Positions 19,811-28,786 are shown, numbered from the stretch's first letter. The stretch: DNA of 64,000 nt from Thauera sedimentorum (GCF_014489115.1 NZ_JACTAH010000003.1:163312-227311), one strand, 5' to 3'. Notes: generated from the letters alone by a model not told the origin. Numbers and translations: made by a program.

Positions 19811-21586
19811 ATGGACCCGGTGTCCGGCGAGAATCCGGTTGCCCAGGCAATCGCCCAGGCGCTGATCGAAGGCTTCAACAAGCACTACCGCATCTTCCGC
19901 GAGACCAGCCGGCGGGCCAAGGAGAGCTTCGAGGCTGCGGACTGGCAGGGTCAGCTCGATGCGGTGCGCGAGCGCGTGCAGTTCTACGACGAGCGGGTGG
20001 ACGAGGCGGTCCAGCGCCTGCGCCAGGAGTTCGACGCCGACTCGCTGGACGACGCCACCTGGCAGCAGGTCAAGCTGCACTACATCGGCATGCTGATCCG
20101 CCACAAGCAGCCGGAGCTGGCCGAGACCTTCTTCAACTCGGTGTGCTGCAAGATCCTGCACCGCACCTACTACAACAACGACTACATCTTCGCCCGCCCG
20201 GCGATCGCCACCGAGTACATCGAGTCCTTCCCGCCGGTGTACAGCAGCTACTACCCGCGCGACGAAGGCCTGCGCGCCACGGTGCGGCGCATCGTCGAGG
20301 ACTTCGACTGGCAGCGCCCGTTCGAGGACCTCGACCGCGACGTGGACCACCTGCTGCGCGCCACGGTGCACTACCTGGGCGCATGGCCGGCGATGGAGGT
20401 GAACTGCCAGATCCAGGTGCTGTACTCGGCCTTCTACCGCAACAAGACCGCCTACATCATCGGCAAGGCGATCAACGGCTACCAGGAGACGCCCTTCGCG
20501 CTGGCGGTGCGCCACAACGCCGCGGGGATGCTCTACATCGACACGATCATCCTCGACCCCTGGCGCATCTCGGTGCTGTTCTCGCTGTCGCGCGCCTACT
20601 TCCTGGCCGACATGGAAGTGCCCTCGGGCTATGTGCATTTCCTGCGCAGCATCATGCCCAACAAGCCGCGCAGCGAGCTCTACACCATGCTGGGGCTGGG
20701 CAAGCAGGGCAAGACCATGTTCTTCCGCGACCTCGTCGCCCACCTGCGCCATTCCAACGACCGCTTCATCGTCGCGCCAGGCATCCGGGGCATGGTGATG
20801 CTGGTGTTCACCCTGCCGTCCTATCCCTACGTGTTCAAGATCATCAAGGACGTGTTCGGCAGCTCGAAGAACATGGACCGCGCCACGGTCAAGCGCAAGT
20901 ACCTGATGGTCAAGCAGGTGGACCGCGTGGGCCGCATGGCGGACACCCTGGAGTACTCCAACGCCGCGCTGCCGCTCGCGCGTTTCGACCCGGAACTTCT
21001 CAAGGAACTGGCGCAGCAGGCGCCCTCCTCCTTCGAGGTCGAGGGCGACTCGGTGATCATCAAGCACCTCTACATCGAGCGCCGCATGACGCCGCTCAAC
21101 ATCTACCTGGAGAAGGCCACCGACGACGAGGTGGAGCACGCGGTGCGCGAGTACGGCAACGCGATCCGCGAACTGGCGATCGCCAACATCTTCCCCGGCG
21201 ACATGCTGTGGAAGAACTTCGGCGTCACGCGCTACGGCCGGGTGGTGTTCTACGACTACGACGAGATCGAGTTCATGACCGACATGAACTTCCGCCGCAT
21301 TCCGCCCGCGCCCTACCCGGAGATGGAGCTCTCTGGCGAGCCCTGGTATTCCGCCAGCCCGATGGACGTGTTCCCCGAGGAGTTCGCCACCTTCCTGCTG
21401 GGCTCGCCGCGGGTGCGCAAGGCCTTCCTCAAGCACCACCGCGACCTGCTGGAGCCGGGCTTCTGGCAGCAGGCGCAGGAGACGATCCGCAGTGGCTACG
21501 TCGAGGACTTCTTCCCCTATCCGCAGGAGATCCGTTTCCGCGAGCTGTTCGGCGAAGCCGGCAGCGCCTGCCCGGTCACGCCCTGA
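19811..21586 (+). CDS. aceK: Isocitrate dehydrogenase kinase/phosphatase
   Basis: A 591-residue AceK, normal length, with the nucleotide-binding loop GLGKQGKT at residues 295-302 and the kinase-fold segment VFYDYDEIEFMTD. It reversibly phosphorylates dimeric Icd on its active-site serine and so diverts isocitrate into the glyoxylate bypass. Unlike the E. coli aceBAK operon, it lies beside the isocitrate dehydrogenase genes, and aceA is 17 kb away. GGGAGACAGCA precedes the ATG. It converges on soxB with a shared terminator. Confidence 0.96.
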   Translation: MDPVSGENPVAQAIAQALIEGFNKHYRIFRETSRRAKESFEAADWQGQLDAVRERVQFYDERVDEAVQRLRQEFDADSLDDATWQQVKLHYIGMLIRHKQPELAETFFNSVCCKILHRTYYNNDYIFARPAIATEYIESFPPVYSSYYPRDEGLRATVRRIVEDFDWQRPFEDLDRDVDHLLRATVHYLGAWPAMEVNCQIQVLYSAFYRNKTAYIIGKAINGYQETPFALAVRHNAAGMLYIDTIILDPWRISVLFSLSRAYFLADMEVPSGYVHFLRSIMPNKPRSELYTMLGLGKQGKTMFFRDLVAHLRHSNDRFIVAPGIRGMVMLVFTLPSYPYVFKIIKDVFGSSKNMDRATVKRKYLMVKQVDRVGRMADTLEYSNAALPLARFDPELLKELAQQAPSSFEVEGDSVIIKHLYIERRMTPLNIYLEKATDDEVEHAVREYGNAIRELAIANIFPGDMLWKNFGVTRYGRVVFYDYDEIEFMTDMNFRRIPPAPYPEMELSGEPWYSASPMDVFPEEFATFLLGSPRVRKAFLKHHRDLLEPGFWQQAQETIRSGYVEDFFPYPQEIRFRELFGEAGSACPVTP

Positions 21587-21607
21587 CGCCACCAGGGGCC
21601 GAAGCAA

Positions 21608-21631
21608 ACGGGGCGCCCGCAGGCGCCCCGT
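21608..21631. terminator. Terminator between convergent aceK and soxB
   Basis: Stem ACGGGGCGCC/GGCGCCCCGT (21608-21617 with 21622-21631) with a CGCA loop. T-rich tails are short on both sides; the position between two convergent genes supports bidirectional use. Confidence 0.7.
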
Positions 21632-21651
21632 TCATGTGCCATGTGCCGGAC

Positions 21652-23373
21652 TCAGGCAATGCCCGGATTGCCGTCCATGCCGACCAGCTTGGGCATGTTG
21701 GGGGTGATCTGGCGCACCACCTTCTGCCCGCGCAGGTAGCGCGCCACCACGTCCCACACCGCCGGACCGGAGTCGCGCGCCTCTTCGGACACCGGCGCCC
21801 AGCCGGCCACCTTGTAGACCTTGTTGGCCTCGATGCGCTTGCCGTGGAGCATCATGTTGTCCACCCGCTTGCCCATCGCCGCGGTCGGGTTGAAGCTGTA
21901 CTGCATGCCGCCCACGCGCACCATGTCGCCGCCCTGCTGGTAGTAGGGGTCCGGGTTGAACAGGTTGTCGGCGACGTCCTCCAGGATGGTCTTGATGGTC
22001 TCGCCGCTCATCTCGGTGAGCGTGGTCCACGGATAGGTGATCGCGGTCTGGTCCAGCAGGTGCTCCATCGTGATGGTGTCGCCCGGCAGGATGGTGGTGC
22101 CCCAGCGGAAGCCGGGCGAGAAGGCGATGTCGGCATCCATCTCGGCGATCAGCGCATCGACGATGAGCTGGTCCCAGGAGCCGTTGAAGTTGCCGCGGCG
22201 GTAGAGCAGGCCTTCTGACACCGCCAGCTTCTCGGACAGCTTCTCGATGAAGGGCGCGCGCACCTTGTCGATGAAGGCGGCCATCCCGGCGTCGGCCGGC
22301 AGCAGGTTGGCGAACACCGGCAGCAGCTTGTAGCGGAAGTCGACCACCTTGCCGTTCTTGACGTCGAAGTCCATCACGCCGAGGAACTTGCCGTTGGAGC
22401 CGGCGTTGGTCACCAGGGTCTTGCCGCCGGGGTTCTGCACCACGGTGGGCGCCGGCATGCCGTCGTGGGTATGGCCGCCGAAGATGGCGTCGATGCCGGT
22501 CACCCGGCTGGCCATCTTGAGGTCAACGTCCATGCCGTTGTGCGACAGCACCACCACCACCTGGGCGCCCTCGGCGCGCGCGGCATCGACCGCCTGCTGC
22601 ATCTCGTCGTCGCGGATGCCGAAGCTCCAGTCCGGCGTCTGCCAGCGCGGGTTGGCGATCGGCGTGTACGGGAAGGCCTGGCCGACGATGGCCACCGGCA
22701 CCCCGTTGATGTTCTTGATCACGTAGGGCTTGAAGACCGGGTCCTCGAAGTCGGTGGTCTTCACGTTCTGCGCGACGATGTCGATCTGCCCGGCGAAGTC
22801 CTTCTCCTCGATCTCCTTCACCCGGTCGGCGCCGTAGGTCGATTCCCAGTGCAGGGTCATCACGTCCACCCCCAGCAGCTTGCAGGCGTCGACCATGTCC
22901 TGCGCGTTGGTCCACAGCGCGGTGCCAGAACCCTGCCAGGTGTCGCCGCCGTCGAGCAGCAGCGCCCCGGGGCGGCTGGCCTTCATCTTCTTGACCAGGG
23001 TGGACAGGTGCGCGAAGCCGCCGACCTTGCCGTAGGTCTTCGCCGCTTCGGTGAAGTTCAGGTAGCTGAAGGCGTGCGCCTCGATGCTGCCCGGCTGCAG
23101 GCCGAAGTGCTTGAGCAGGCGCTCGCCCACCAGGTGCGGGGCATTGCCCAGCATGTCGCCGATGCCGAGGTTCACGCTGGGCTCGCGGAAGTAGATCGGC
23201 AGCAACTGCGCATGGCAGTCGGTCATGTGCAGCAGGCTGACGTTGCCGAAGGGCGGCAGATCGTACATGGCCTCGGCGGCCTTGGCGGCACGGGCGAAAT
23301 CGGTATGCAGCGTCATCCCGCCAGCCGCAGCCACGGCGAGGACCTGCATGAACTCACGACGATTCATCGACAT
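21652..23373 (-). CDS. soxB: Thiosulfohydrolase SoxB
   Basis: A 573-residue periplasmic enzyme of the 5'-nucleotidase-like metallophosphoesterase superfamily that hydrolyses sulfate from the SoxY-bound sulfonate, needing two Mn2+. The N terminus MNRREFMQVLAVAAAGG is a Tat signal (RR at residues 5-6). Metal-ligand motifs are visible: TDCHAQLLP (D52, H54), LLDGGDTWQGSG, LSHNGMD and GGHTHDG. It is last in the sox run, separated from soxX by 110 bases that hold a terminator hairpin. Confidence 0.96.
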   Translation of the reverse strand: MSMNRREFMQVLAVAAAGGMTLHTDFARAAKAAEAMYDLPPFGNVSLLHMTDCHAQLLPIYFREPSVNLGIGDMLGNAPHLVGERLLKHFGLQPGSIEAHAFSYLNFTEAAKTYGKVGGFAHLSTLVKKMKASRPGALLLDGGDTWQGSGTALWTNAQDMVDACKLLGVDVMTLHWESTYGADRVKEIEEKDFAGQIDIVAQNVKTTDFEDPVFKPYVIKNINGVPVAIVGQAFPYTPIANPRWQTPDWSFGIRDDEMQQAVDAARAEGAQVVVVLSHNGMDVDLKMASRVTGIDAIFGGHTHDGMPAPTVVQNPGGKTLVTNAGSNGKFLGVMDFDVKNGKVVDFRYKLLPVFANLLPADAGMAAFIDKVRAPFIEKLSEKLAVSEGLLYRRGNFNGSWDQLIVDALIAEMDADIAFSPGFRWGTTILPGDTITMEHLLDQTAITYPWTTLTEMSGETIKTILEDVADNLFNPDPYYQQGGDMVRVGGMQYSFNPTAAMGKRVDNMMLHGKRIEANKVYKVAGWAPVSEEARDSGPAVWDVVARYLRGQKVVRQITPNMPKLVGMDGNPGIA

Positions 23374-23436
23374 GGTGAGACCTTCCAGATGACTGTTTTA
23401 AAAGGAACTTTACGTACAGCGCAGAAAAATGCGGGC

Positions 23437-23471
23437 AAAAAAGGGGCCCGCGGCCTGCGCCACGGGCCCTT
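23437..23471 (-). terminator. Terminator or attenuator between soxX and soxB
   Basis: Stem GGGCCCG (23444-23450) pairs with CGGGCCC (23463-23469), extended by a G-U and an A-U pair. Six consecutive A residues at 23437-23442 form a U run immediately after the stem on the minus-strand transcript. It lies 13 bases after the soxX stop and 64 bases before the soxB start. Confidence 0.75.
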
Positions 23472-23483
23472 GCCCAGACCGCC

Positions 23484-24098
23484 TTACTTGCTCTTGGGCG
23501 GCTGATTGACCGGAGATTCGGGGTCGAACAGATAGGCCATCACATGGCGGATCTGCTCCTCGGTCAGGATCTTGCCGTAGCCGTTGCGCGGCATGTCGCT
23601 GCACGCGTTGTAGGCCTTGGCGTTCCACAGCTTGCCCCAGGTGTACTTGACCACTTCCTCGGACCTGCCGCGCAGCGTGGCGTAACCCACCAGGCTGGGC
23701 CCGATGGTGCCGGCGGAGACCTCGTTCGGGTCCATCGCATGGCAGTTGTAGCAGCCGCCGCCATTGACGAAATCGGCCGGGTCGCGCCAGGTCAGGCCAC
23801 GGCCGCTGATCGCGATCTTGGCGCCCTGCTTCCAGTCACCGCCGGTGTAGTTGCCGTCGGACGGCCACTGGATGGTCTTCAGCTGCGCCTCTTCGAGGCG
23901 TTTCATGGTGGCGGCGTCGGGTTGCGTCGGGCTCGAGCAGGCCTTCTGCACCTCGTCCTGAACCTGGCGGTCCAGGGTGGCGATGCCGGTGGCCTTGAAC
24001 GAGGTCTTCATCATCTCGGCGACCTGGGCGTCCAGGTCGGCGGCCGCAACCGCACCGGCGAACAGCGCCAGGGGCGCCAGCAACAGAGTCTTCTTCAT
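23484..24098 (-). CDS. soxX: Sulfur-oxidation c-type cytochrome SoxX
   Basis: A 204-residue monoheme cytochrome subunit of SoxAX, which couples thiosulfate oxidatively to the SoxY carrier cysteine. It has a Sec signal peptide (MKKTLLLAPLALFAGAVAAA, residues 1-20) and a CYNCH heme site at residues 116-120 in GGGCYNCHAM. The ATG at 24098 follows GGGAGACGGAAC. It is 14 bases downstream of soxA. At about 200 residues it belongs to the longer SoxX class with an N-terminal extension before the cytochrome domain. Confidence 0.94.
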   Translation of the reverse strand: MKKTLLLAPLALFAGAVAAADLDAQVAEMMKTSFKATGIATLDRQVQDEVQKACSSPTQPDAATMKRLEEAQLKTIQWPSDGNYTGGDWKQGAKIAISGRGLTWRDPADFVNGGGCYNCHAMDPNEVSAGTIGPSLVGYATLRGRSEEVVKYTWGKLWNAKAYNACSDMPRNGYGKILTEEQIRHVMAYLFDPESPVNQPPKSK

Positions 24099-24112
24099 GT
24101 TCCGTCTCCCCT

Positions 24113-24913
24113 TCAGCGCTTCACACCGGGCCACACCGCTTCATGCCCATTGCCCTTGCCCGCCATGAACACGGACAGCGCGATGGTCACGTCGGACGCG
24201 AAGATCGGCTCCGCGGTGCGCTGCTGGCGGAAGCAGTCCCACAGGCGATGCTGCATGGTCCAAAACTGCGAGTTGGACACCCGGTAGGCCGGCCACGAAC
24301 CCCAGCCCTCGGCCGCGCCCTTGGCAGTGGTGATGTTGGGCAGCGAGGTGGCACGGATGCGCTTGCCATCCTGGCTGTGGCAGGACGAACAGGCAAAGTC
24401 CATGGCGCCGGTGCGGTAGAAGAAGGCCTTCTCGCCCAGGGCGTACATTTCCTTCATCTTCGGGTGCGACAGGTCGACCTGGATCGGTTTGCCCTTGGAC
24501 TGGCCGACGACGTAGGCGACCAGGGCCGCCACCTTGGCGCGCTCGCCCTTGCCGAACGAGCCCTTGACGATCTCCGCGGGGTCGATGCCCTGCTGGTTCT
24601 CCATGCAGGTCATCAGGCGGGATTCGAGGTCCTGCACCTTGCCGGTATCGGCAAAGAAGCGCGGCAGCTGCGCCGCGGCACCTTCGACCACACCGGGGCC
24701 GAGGCCGAGGTCGCATTTCTCGAGCGTGGCGTTCTTGGGACCGCGGGCGGTCTTCCACAACTCCTCGCCCTCCATCTCGTAGAGCTCCGCCGGGTTGCCG
24801 TCGGCAAGCATCTGGCGGTACTCGTCGAAATTGAGGTCCTGCGCGGTAGCGGCCGTCGGCACTGCGACCACCGCGGACGCGCACAGCGCTGCCGCAATCA
24901 GTTTCCTTTTCAT
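24113..24913 (-). CDS. soxA: Sulfur-oxidation c-type cytochrome SoxA, monoheme
   Basis: A 266-residue SoxA with a signal peptide (residues 1-24, ending TAATAQ). Only one heme motif is present, CSSCH at 175-179; the N-terminal domain has C67 and C103, which fit the disulfide that replaces the second heme in monoheme SoxA. C227 in WDCFRQQR is the expected cysteine ligand and catalytic persulfide residue. With SoxX it forms the SoxAX enzyme. The ATG at 24913 has GGAGGAGAGAC upstream. Confidence 0.95.
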   Translation of the reverse strand: MKRKLIAAALCASAVVAVPTAATAQDLNFDEYRQMLADGNPAELYEMEGEELWKTARGPKNATLEKCDLGLGPGVVEGAAAQLPRFFADTGKVQDLESRLMTCMENQQGIDPAEIVKGSFGKGERAKVAALVAYVVGQSKGKPIQVDLSHPKMKEMYALGEKAFFYRTGAMDFACSSCHSQDGKRIRATSLPNITTAKGAAEGWGSWPAYRVSNSQFWTMQHRLWDCFRQQRTAEPIFASDVTIALSVFMAGKGNGHEAVWPGVKR

Positions 24914-25047
24914 TGTCTCTCCTCCAGGAGCGGGGCGGGATTGCCCGGTTTGCCCCGGCGAAACTGCCGCCGGGACGGGTGTTGCCTGTCTTGTTGTTGT
25001 GTGGCCGAGGCACAGGGCGGCGGCCATGCGGCCGCCGCCATACGCCG

Positions 25048-25359
25048 TCAGCTCACCTGGACTTCGTCGGTACGGCTTTCACCCTTGTTGTCCACCCAGC
25101 TCACGACAACCTTGTCGCCCTTGGCGCCGCCCTGGAACTTGAACGCCAGGTAGGGGTTGGTGGACACCGAGGGGCCGAACTGGGCGCTGAGCACGACCTT
25201 GTCGTTGTGCTTGGCGGTCAGCTCGGTGATGTGGTGGGCCGGGATCGGATTGCCGGAAGAATCCTTCCGCTGGCCGGTTTCCATCGGGTGCGACATCAGC
25301 ACACGGACTTCGGTCACGCCTTCCTTGGCGGCGGCGCGAATACGCATCGGACTTGCCAT
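25048..25359 (-). CDS. soxZ: Sulfur carrier complex subunit SoxZ
   Basis: A 103-residue Ig-fold partner of SoxY in the SoxYZ carrier. The sequence starts MRIRAAAKEGVTEVRVLMSHPMETGQR and includes PAHHITELTAKHNDKVV and NPYLAFKF, all SoxZ landmarks. It has no signal peptide and is presumed to be exported together with SoxY through SoxY's Tat signal. It lies 31 bases after soxY and 134 bases before soxA. Confidence 0.96.
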   Translation of the reverse strand: MASPMRIRAAAKEGVTEVRVLMSHPMETGQRKDSSGNPIPAHHITELTAKHNDKVVLSAQFGPSVSTNPYLAFKFQGGAKGDKVVVSWVDNKGESRTDEVQVS

Positions 25360-25390
25360 TGATCTATCTCCTGTATCCGGTTGTTGCCGC

Positions 25391-25858
25391 TCAGCCGCCG
25401 CAGCCGCCGAGGGTGACCTTGACTTCCTTCTTGGTCATGTAGAACTTGCCGTCGGCCTTGACCACCGCGAACACGTCCGAGGTCTGGCCCATCTTGATGC
25501 GGGTCTGCACGTCGGCCACGGTACCTGCCGGGATCTCGAAGGACGCGGCCAGCATGGCCGGGTTCTTCTCGACCATGATGGCCACGTACTCGGTGTTGGG
25601 CAGGTTGCTGACCACGCCCACCGGCACCACGGCGCCGTTCTCGGCGATGTCCGGTGCGGTGATCTGCACGTCGGCGCTGTCGGCCGGCTTGCCGGCGCCG
25701 ATCGCACCCAGCGCCGACTCCATGTTCTTGGCGTCGAAGGCAGCCTTGTTCCAGGCCGCCTGCGCCATCCCCGGAGTGATCAGACCGGCCGCGGCCAGCA
25801 GACCGAACACGCCCAGACCGCCACCGGCCTTGAGGGCATCCCTGCGTTGATTGTTCAT
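25391..25858 (-). CDS. soxY: Sulfur carrier protein SoxY
   Basis: A 155-residue carrier protein ending in GGCGG, whose cysteine (C153) carries the sulfur intermediates of the Sox cycle. The N terminus MNNQRRDALKAGGGLGVFGLLAAAGL is a Tat signal that would export the SoxYZ heterodimer. The ATG at 25858 is preceded by GGAGAGACGGG; the frame is open 20 codons further upstream, but that part lies over the soxD end. It starts 29 bases after soxD. Confidence 0.97.
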   Translation of the reverse strand: MNNQRRDALKAGGGLGVFGLLAAAGLITPGMAQAAWNKAAFDAKNMESALGAIGAGKPADSADVQITAPDIAENGAVVPVGVVSNLPNTEYVAIMVEKNPAMLAASFEIPAGTVADVQTRIKMGQTSDVFAVVKADGKFYMTKKEVKVTLGGCGG

Positions 25859-25887
25859 CCCGTCTCTCCTTCTGTTAGAAGTGTTGC

Positions 25888-26949
25888 TTACTGCGCTTTC
25901 GCGCCAGACAAAATCCACTGGACGAGCTGTTCGATCTCGTCGTCCTTCACGTGGCTGTTCGGGGGCATGGGGATCGCACCCCAGGTGCCATGCCCACCGT
26001 TCTTGACCTTGCCGGACAGCATCCGCACCGCTTCCGCCTGACCCTTGTACTTGGCGGCGATCTCGTTGTAGCCCGGACCGACGATCTTGTTGGCCACGCC
26101 GTGACAGGCCATGCAGCCCTTCTCGGTGGCCAGGGCCAGCATCGGGTCACCACCGGCCGCAGCGCCCTGCTCGGCCGACGGAGCGCCGGTCTGCACGCCG
26201 CGCACGCCGCCCACCGGGCGGTTCTGCTCGGCCAGGTTGCCGTGTGCATCCTGCGCATGCTCGGGCAGCGCGGAGGCCAGCACGACTTCCTTCTTGCAGT
26301 CCTTCATGCACGCGGTGGCCTTCACGTCGGGCTTGCCGCCGTTGCCGATGCCACCCTTGCGCTCGGACGCGCCCGGCCACATGCCGTGGTCGGTGGTCAT
26401 GCCGTTGCGGTTGGGCATGCGTTCCTGCACCTCGCGGATGGTGTCCTGATTGAGTTCGTAGTCCGCCGGAATGACCTCCGCAAGGTTCAGCAGGAAGGCC
26501 ACCAGGGAGTATACGTCGTCGGGCGACAAGGACTTCGGCGCGGTCCACGGCATCGCACGGTGGATATAGTCCCACAGCGTGGAGACGGTGGGCACCTTCA
26601 TCAGCGTGGTGCGCTGGGGGAAGCTGTTGTTGGTCAGCGCCGCGACCCGGCCGGTTTCGATGTCCTTCAGCGAGGTGCCGCCCACCAGCGGGGTGAACAC
26701 CTCGTTCGATTCGGCGAAGAAGCCGTGGCAGGACGCGCACTGCGTCTCCCAGATCTCCATGCCGCGGTCGGCATTGCCGGAGCCTTTCGGCAGACCGGCG
26801 AAATCCGGCCGCACGTCGATGTCCCAGGCCTGGACCTCGGCCGCGGTCGCCGGACGGCCGATGCCCTGGTAACGATCGAAGGCCAGCGCGGAGCCCGTGG
26901 CACCCACGGCCAGCGCCAGCGCGATCAGCGTCTTAGAGAACCTGGACAT
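25888..26949 (-). CDS. soxD: Diheme cytochrome c SoxD of sulfur dehydrogenase
   Basis: A 353-residue protein with a signal peptide (residues 1-23) and two heme sites, CASCH at 71-75 and CMACH at 279-283. A linker around residues 195-265 carries CMKDC and is rich in A, G, and Q. SoxD accepts the electrons released by the molybdenum subunit SoxC from SoxY-bound sulfane sulfur. It overlaps the end of soxC by 17 bases, so the two are translationally coupled. Confidence 0.94.
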   Translation of the reverse strand: MSRFSKTLIALALAVGATGSALAFDRYQGIGRPATAAEVQAWDIDVRPDFAGLPKGSGNADRGMEIWETQCASCHGFFAESNEVFTPLVGGTSLKDIETGRVAALTNNSFPQRTTLMKVPTVSTLWDYIHRAMPWTAPKSLSPDDVYSLVAFLLNLAEVIPADYELNQDTIREVQERMPNRNGMTTDHGMWPGASERKGGIGNGGKPDVKATACMKDCKKEVVLASALPEHAQDAHGNLAEQNRPVGGVRGVQTGAPSAEQGAAAGGDPMLALATEKGCMACHGVANKIVGPGYNEIAAKYKGQAEAVRMLSGKVKNGGHGTWGAIPMPPNSHVKDDEIEQLVQWILSGAKAQ

Positions 26950-28270
26950 TGCTCACCTCTCCCGATTCGACCACCTTCCACGACTGGATGGCATTGTTGT
27001 GATAGATCGACTTGGTGCCGCGCACCGCGCGCAGCTGGCCGTAGGACGGCTGCACGTAGCCGGTTTCATCCACCGCGCGCGACTGCAGGATGGCGGGCTT
27101 GCCGTCCCACACCCAGTCGATGTTGAAGCGGGTGAGCGCCTTGGACAGCACCGGCGTCTCCAGCCGTGCGGTGCGCCAGTTGACGCCGCCGTCGGTGGAT
27201 ACGTCCACGCGGGTGATCTTGCCGCGGCCCGACCAGGCCAGGCCCGAGACGTTGTAGAAGCCCTTGTCGAGGAGCAGCTGTCCGCCCGACGGGGTGGTGA
27301 TCACCGACTTGCATTCCTGGATCGAGGAATACTGGCGATGCAGGCCGTCCGGCATCAGGTCGATGTAGTGCACCGCCTCGTCCTTGGTCGCCCAGGGCTT
27401 GTCGCCCACCTCGATGCGGCGCAGCCACTTGACCCAGCTCACGCCCTGCACGCCCGGCACCACCAGGCGCAGCGGGTAGCCGTTCTCCGGACGCAGCATC
27501 TCGCCGTTCATGCCGTAGGCCACCAGCACCTCGCCCGACTCCACCATCTCCATCGGAATGGTGCGGGTCATCGAGGAACCGTCCGCGCCTTCGGCGAGGA
27601 TGAAGCGGCCCTTCTTGTAGTCGGCGCCGCACATGTCGAGGATGGCCTTCAGCGGCACGCCGGTGAACTCGGAACAGGACAGCATGCCGTGGGAGTACTG
27701 CACGGTGGGCACCGCCACGTTGCCCCACTCCATGCCGGTGTTGGCGCCGCACTCGATGAAGTGGATGCGCGACACCGAGGGCAGACGCATGATGTCGTCC
27801 ATGGTGAACACCGCGTTGGTCTTCACCAGGCCGTTGATCATCAGCCGGTGCTTGTTGGGGTCCACATCGACCCAGCCCTGGTGGTGGCGCTCGAAGTGCA
27901 GGCCGGACGGGGTGATGATGCCGAACAGACCCTGCAACGGGGTGAAGGCCACCGAGGAGCCGGACACGCGGGTCAGACCCGGGCTCTCGCGGCGTACCAG
28001 GTTCTTCTCGTACATCGACGGCATGCCGTACGGATTCGCGGCCACCGGCTTGCCGAGCATCTTGGACCACGGCGGCAGTTCCAGGATGGCCGGATCGCCG
28101 GCCGACTGGGCATTGGCCACCGCCGGCGCCGCCACGGCCGCACCGGCCGCCACGAACGCCTTGCGAAGAAAATCGCGCCTGCCTTCCTTGACCGACTGGA
28201 TATCCTCGTCGGACAGGAAATTCTCCGGCGCAGGCTTGATCCGGCCGAGCCGGACATCATCGAGTGCCAT
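26933..28270 (-). CDS. soxC: Sulfane dehydrogenase subunit SoxC (molybdopterin)
   Basis: A 445-residue sulfite-oxidase-family protein with the Moco cysteine in HFIECGANTG (C174) and a dimerisation domain after about residue 330. A long N-terminal region precedes the twin-arginine motif RRDFLRKAF at 31-39, so export is by Tat. SoxCD lets the cell oxidise thiosulfate fully to sulfate without sulfur globules. It starts 42 bases after the soxR stop codon. Confidence 0.95.
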   Translation of the reverse strand: MALDDVRLGRIKPAPENFLSDEDIQSVKEGRRDFLRKAFVAAGAAVAAPAVANAQSAGDPAILELPPWSKMLGKPVAANPYGMPSMYEKNLVRRESPGLTRVSGSSVAFTPLQGLFGIITPSGLHFERHHQGWVDVDPNKHRLMINGLVKTNAVFTMDDIMRLPSVSRIHFIECGANTGMEWGNVAVPTVQYSHGMLSCSEFTGVPLKAILDMCGADYKKGRFILAEGADGSSMTRTIPMEMVESGEVLVAYGMNGEMLRPENGYPLRLVVPGVQGVSWVKWLRRIEVGDKPWATKDEAVHYIDLMPDGLHRQYSSIQECKSVITTPSGGQLLLDKGFYNVSGLAWSGRGKITRVDVSTDGGVNWRTARLETPVLSKALTRFNIDWVWDGKPAILQSRAVDETGYVQPSYGQLRAVRGTKSIYHNNAIQSWKVVESGEVSNVQVL

Positions 28271-28312
28271 GCGAACGCTCCCCCTAGGTGCTTTGTATGT
28301 ACTGCGGCTTGC

Positions 28313-28669
28313 TTACTGGCCGGAACCGAGATCCTGCTCCAGGCGGAGCAAGGACTCGCGGCGCGGCGAACTGGTGTCGGTGCGCGCAGCGATGCTCACG
28401 CAGACGGTACGGCACAGATCGGTAAAATTCGGATCGACGATGCGGTAGAAGACCTGGCTGCCCTCGCGCCGCCGGTCGACGACGCCCGCGCGATAGAGCA
28501 GGTTCAAGTGACGGGAGGCGTTGGCCTGGGTCAGGCCGACCGCCTCCACCACCTCGTTCACCGCCAGCTCACCGCCGCACAGGCAGTGCAGGATTTTCAG
28601 GCGGGTCGGCTCGGCGAGCAGGCCGAAGTACTCGGCAACGCTCTCGAAAACCTTGTTCAGCTCGTCCAT
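28313..28669 (-). CDS. soxR: ArsR-family regulator of sulfur oxidation (SoxR-like)
   Basis: A 118-residue ArsR-type winged-helix repressor with recognition helix VGLTQANASRHLNLLYRAGVV (split here: residues about 44-64). Cysteines at 29 and 31 in the first helices and at 86 and 90 in the C-terminal helix match the positions used by BigR/SqrR/SoxR repressors to sense persulfide. It is the first gene before soxC and divergent from fccAB, so it probably controls both. The symbol rests on context and cysteine placement. Confidence 0.78.
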   Translation of the reverse strand: MDELNKVFESVAEYFGLLAEPTRLKILHCLCGGELAVNEVVEAVGLTQANASRHLNLLYRAGVVDRRREGSQVFYRIVDPNFTDLCRTVCVSIAARTDTSSPRRESLLRLEQDLGSGQ

Positions 28670-28774
28670 CGCCGCCCCGAAAATCAGCTTATGATTTCAC
28701 AACTGTATAACCATGCACTCATATGGTCAACAGCTAATATTGCTGCGCCGCGTCATGTTTCGCGGTGCTTGCAA

Positions 28775-28786
28775 TGACCTAGGTCA
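28775..28786. promoter_or_regulatory. Perfect 12-bp palindrome upstream of the fccAB promoter
   Basis: TGACCTAGGTCA is an exact palindrome ending six bases before the putative -35 box of fccAB. The place is right for a regulator site; which protein binds it is unknown. Confidence 0.5.
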
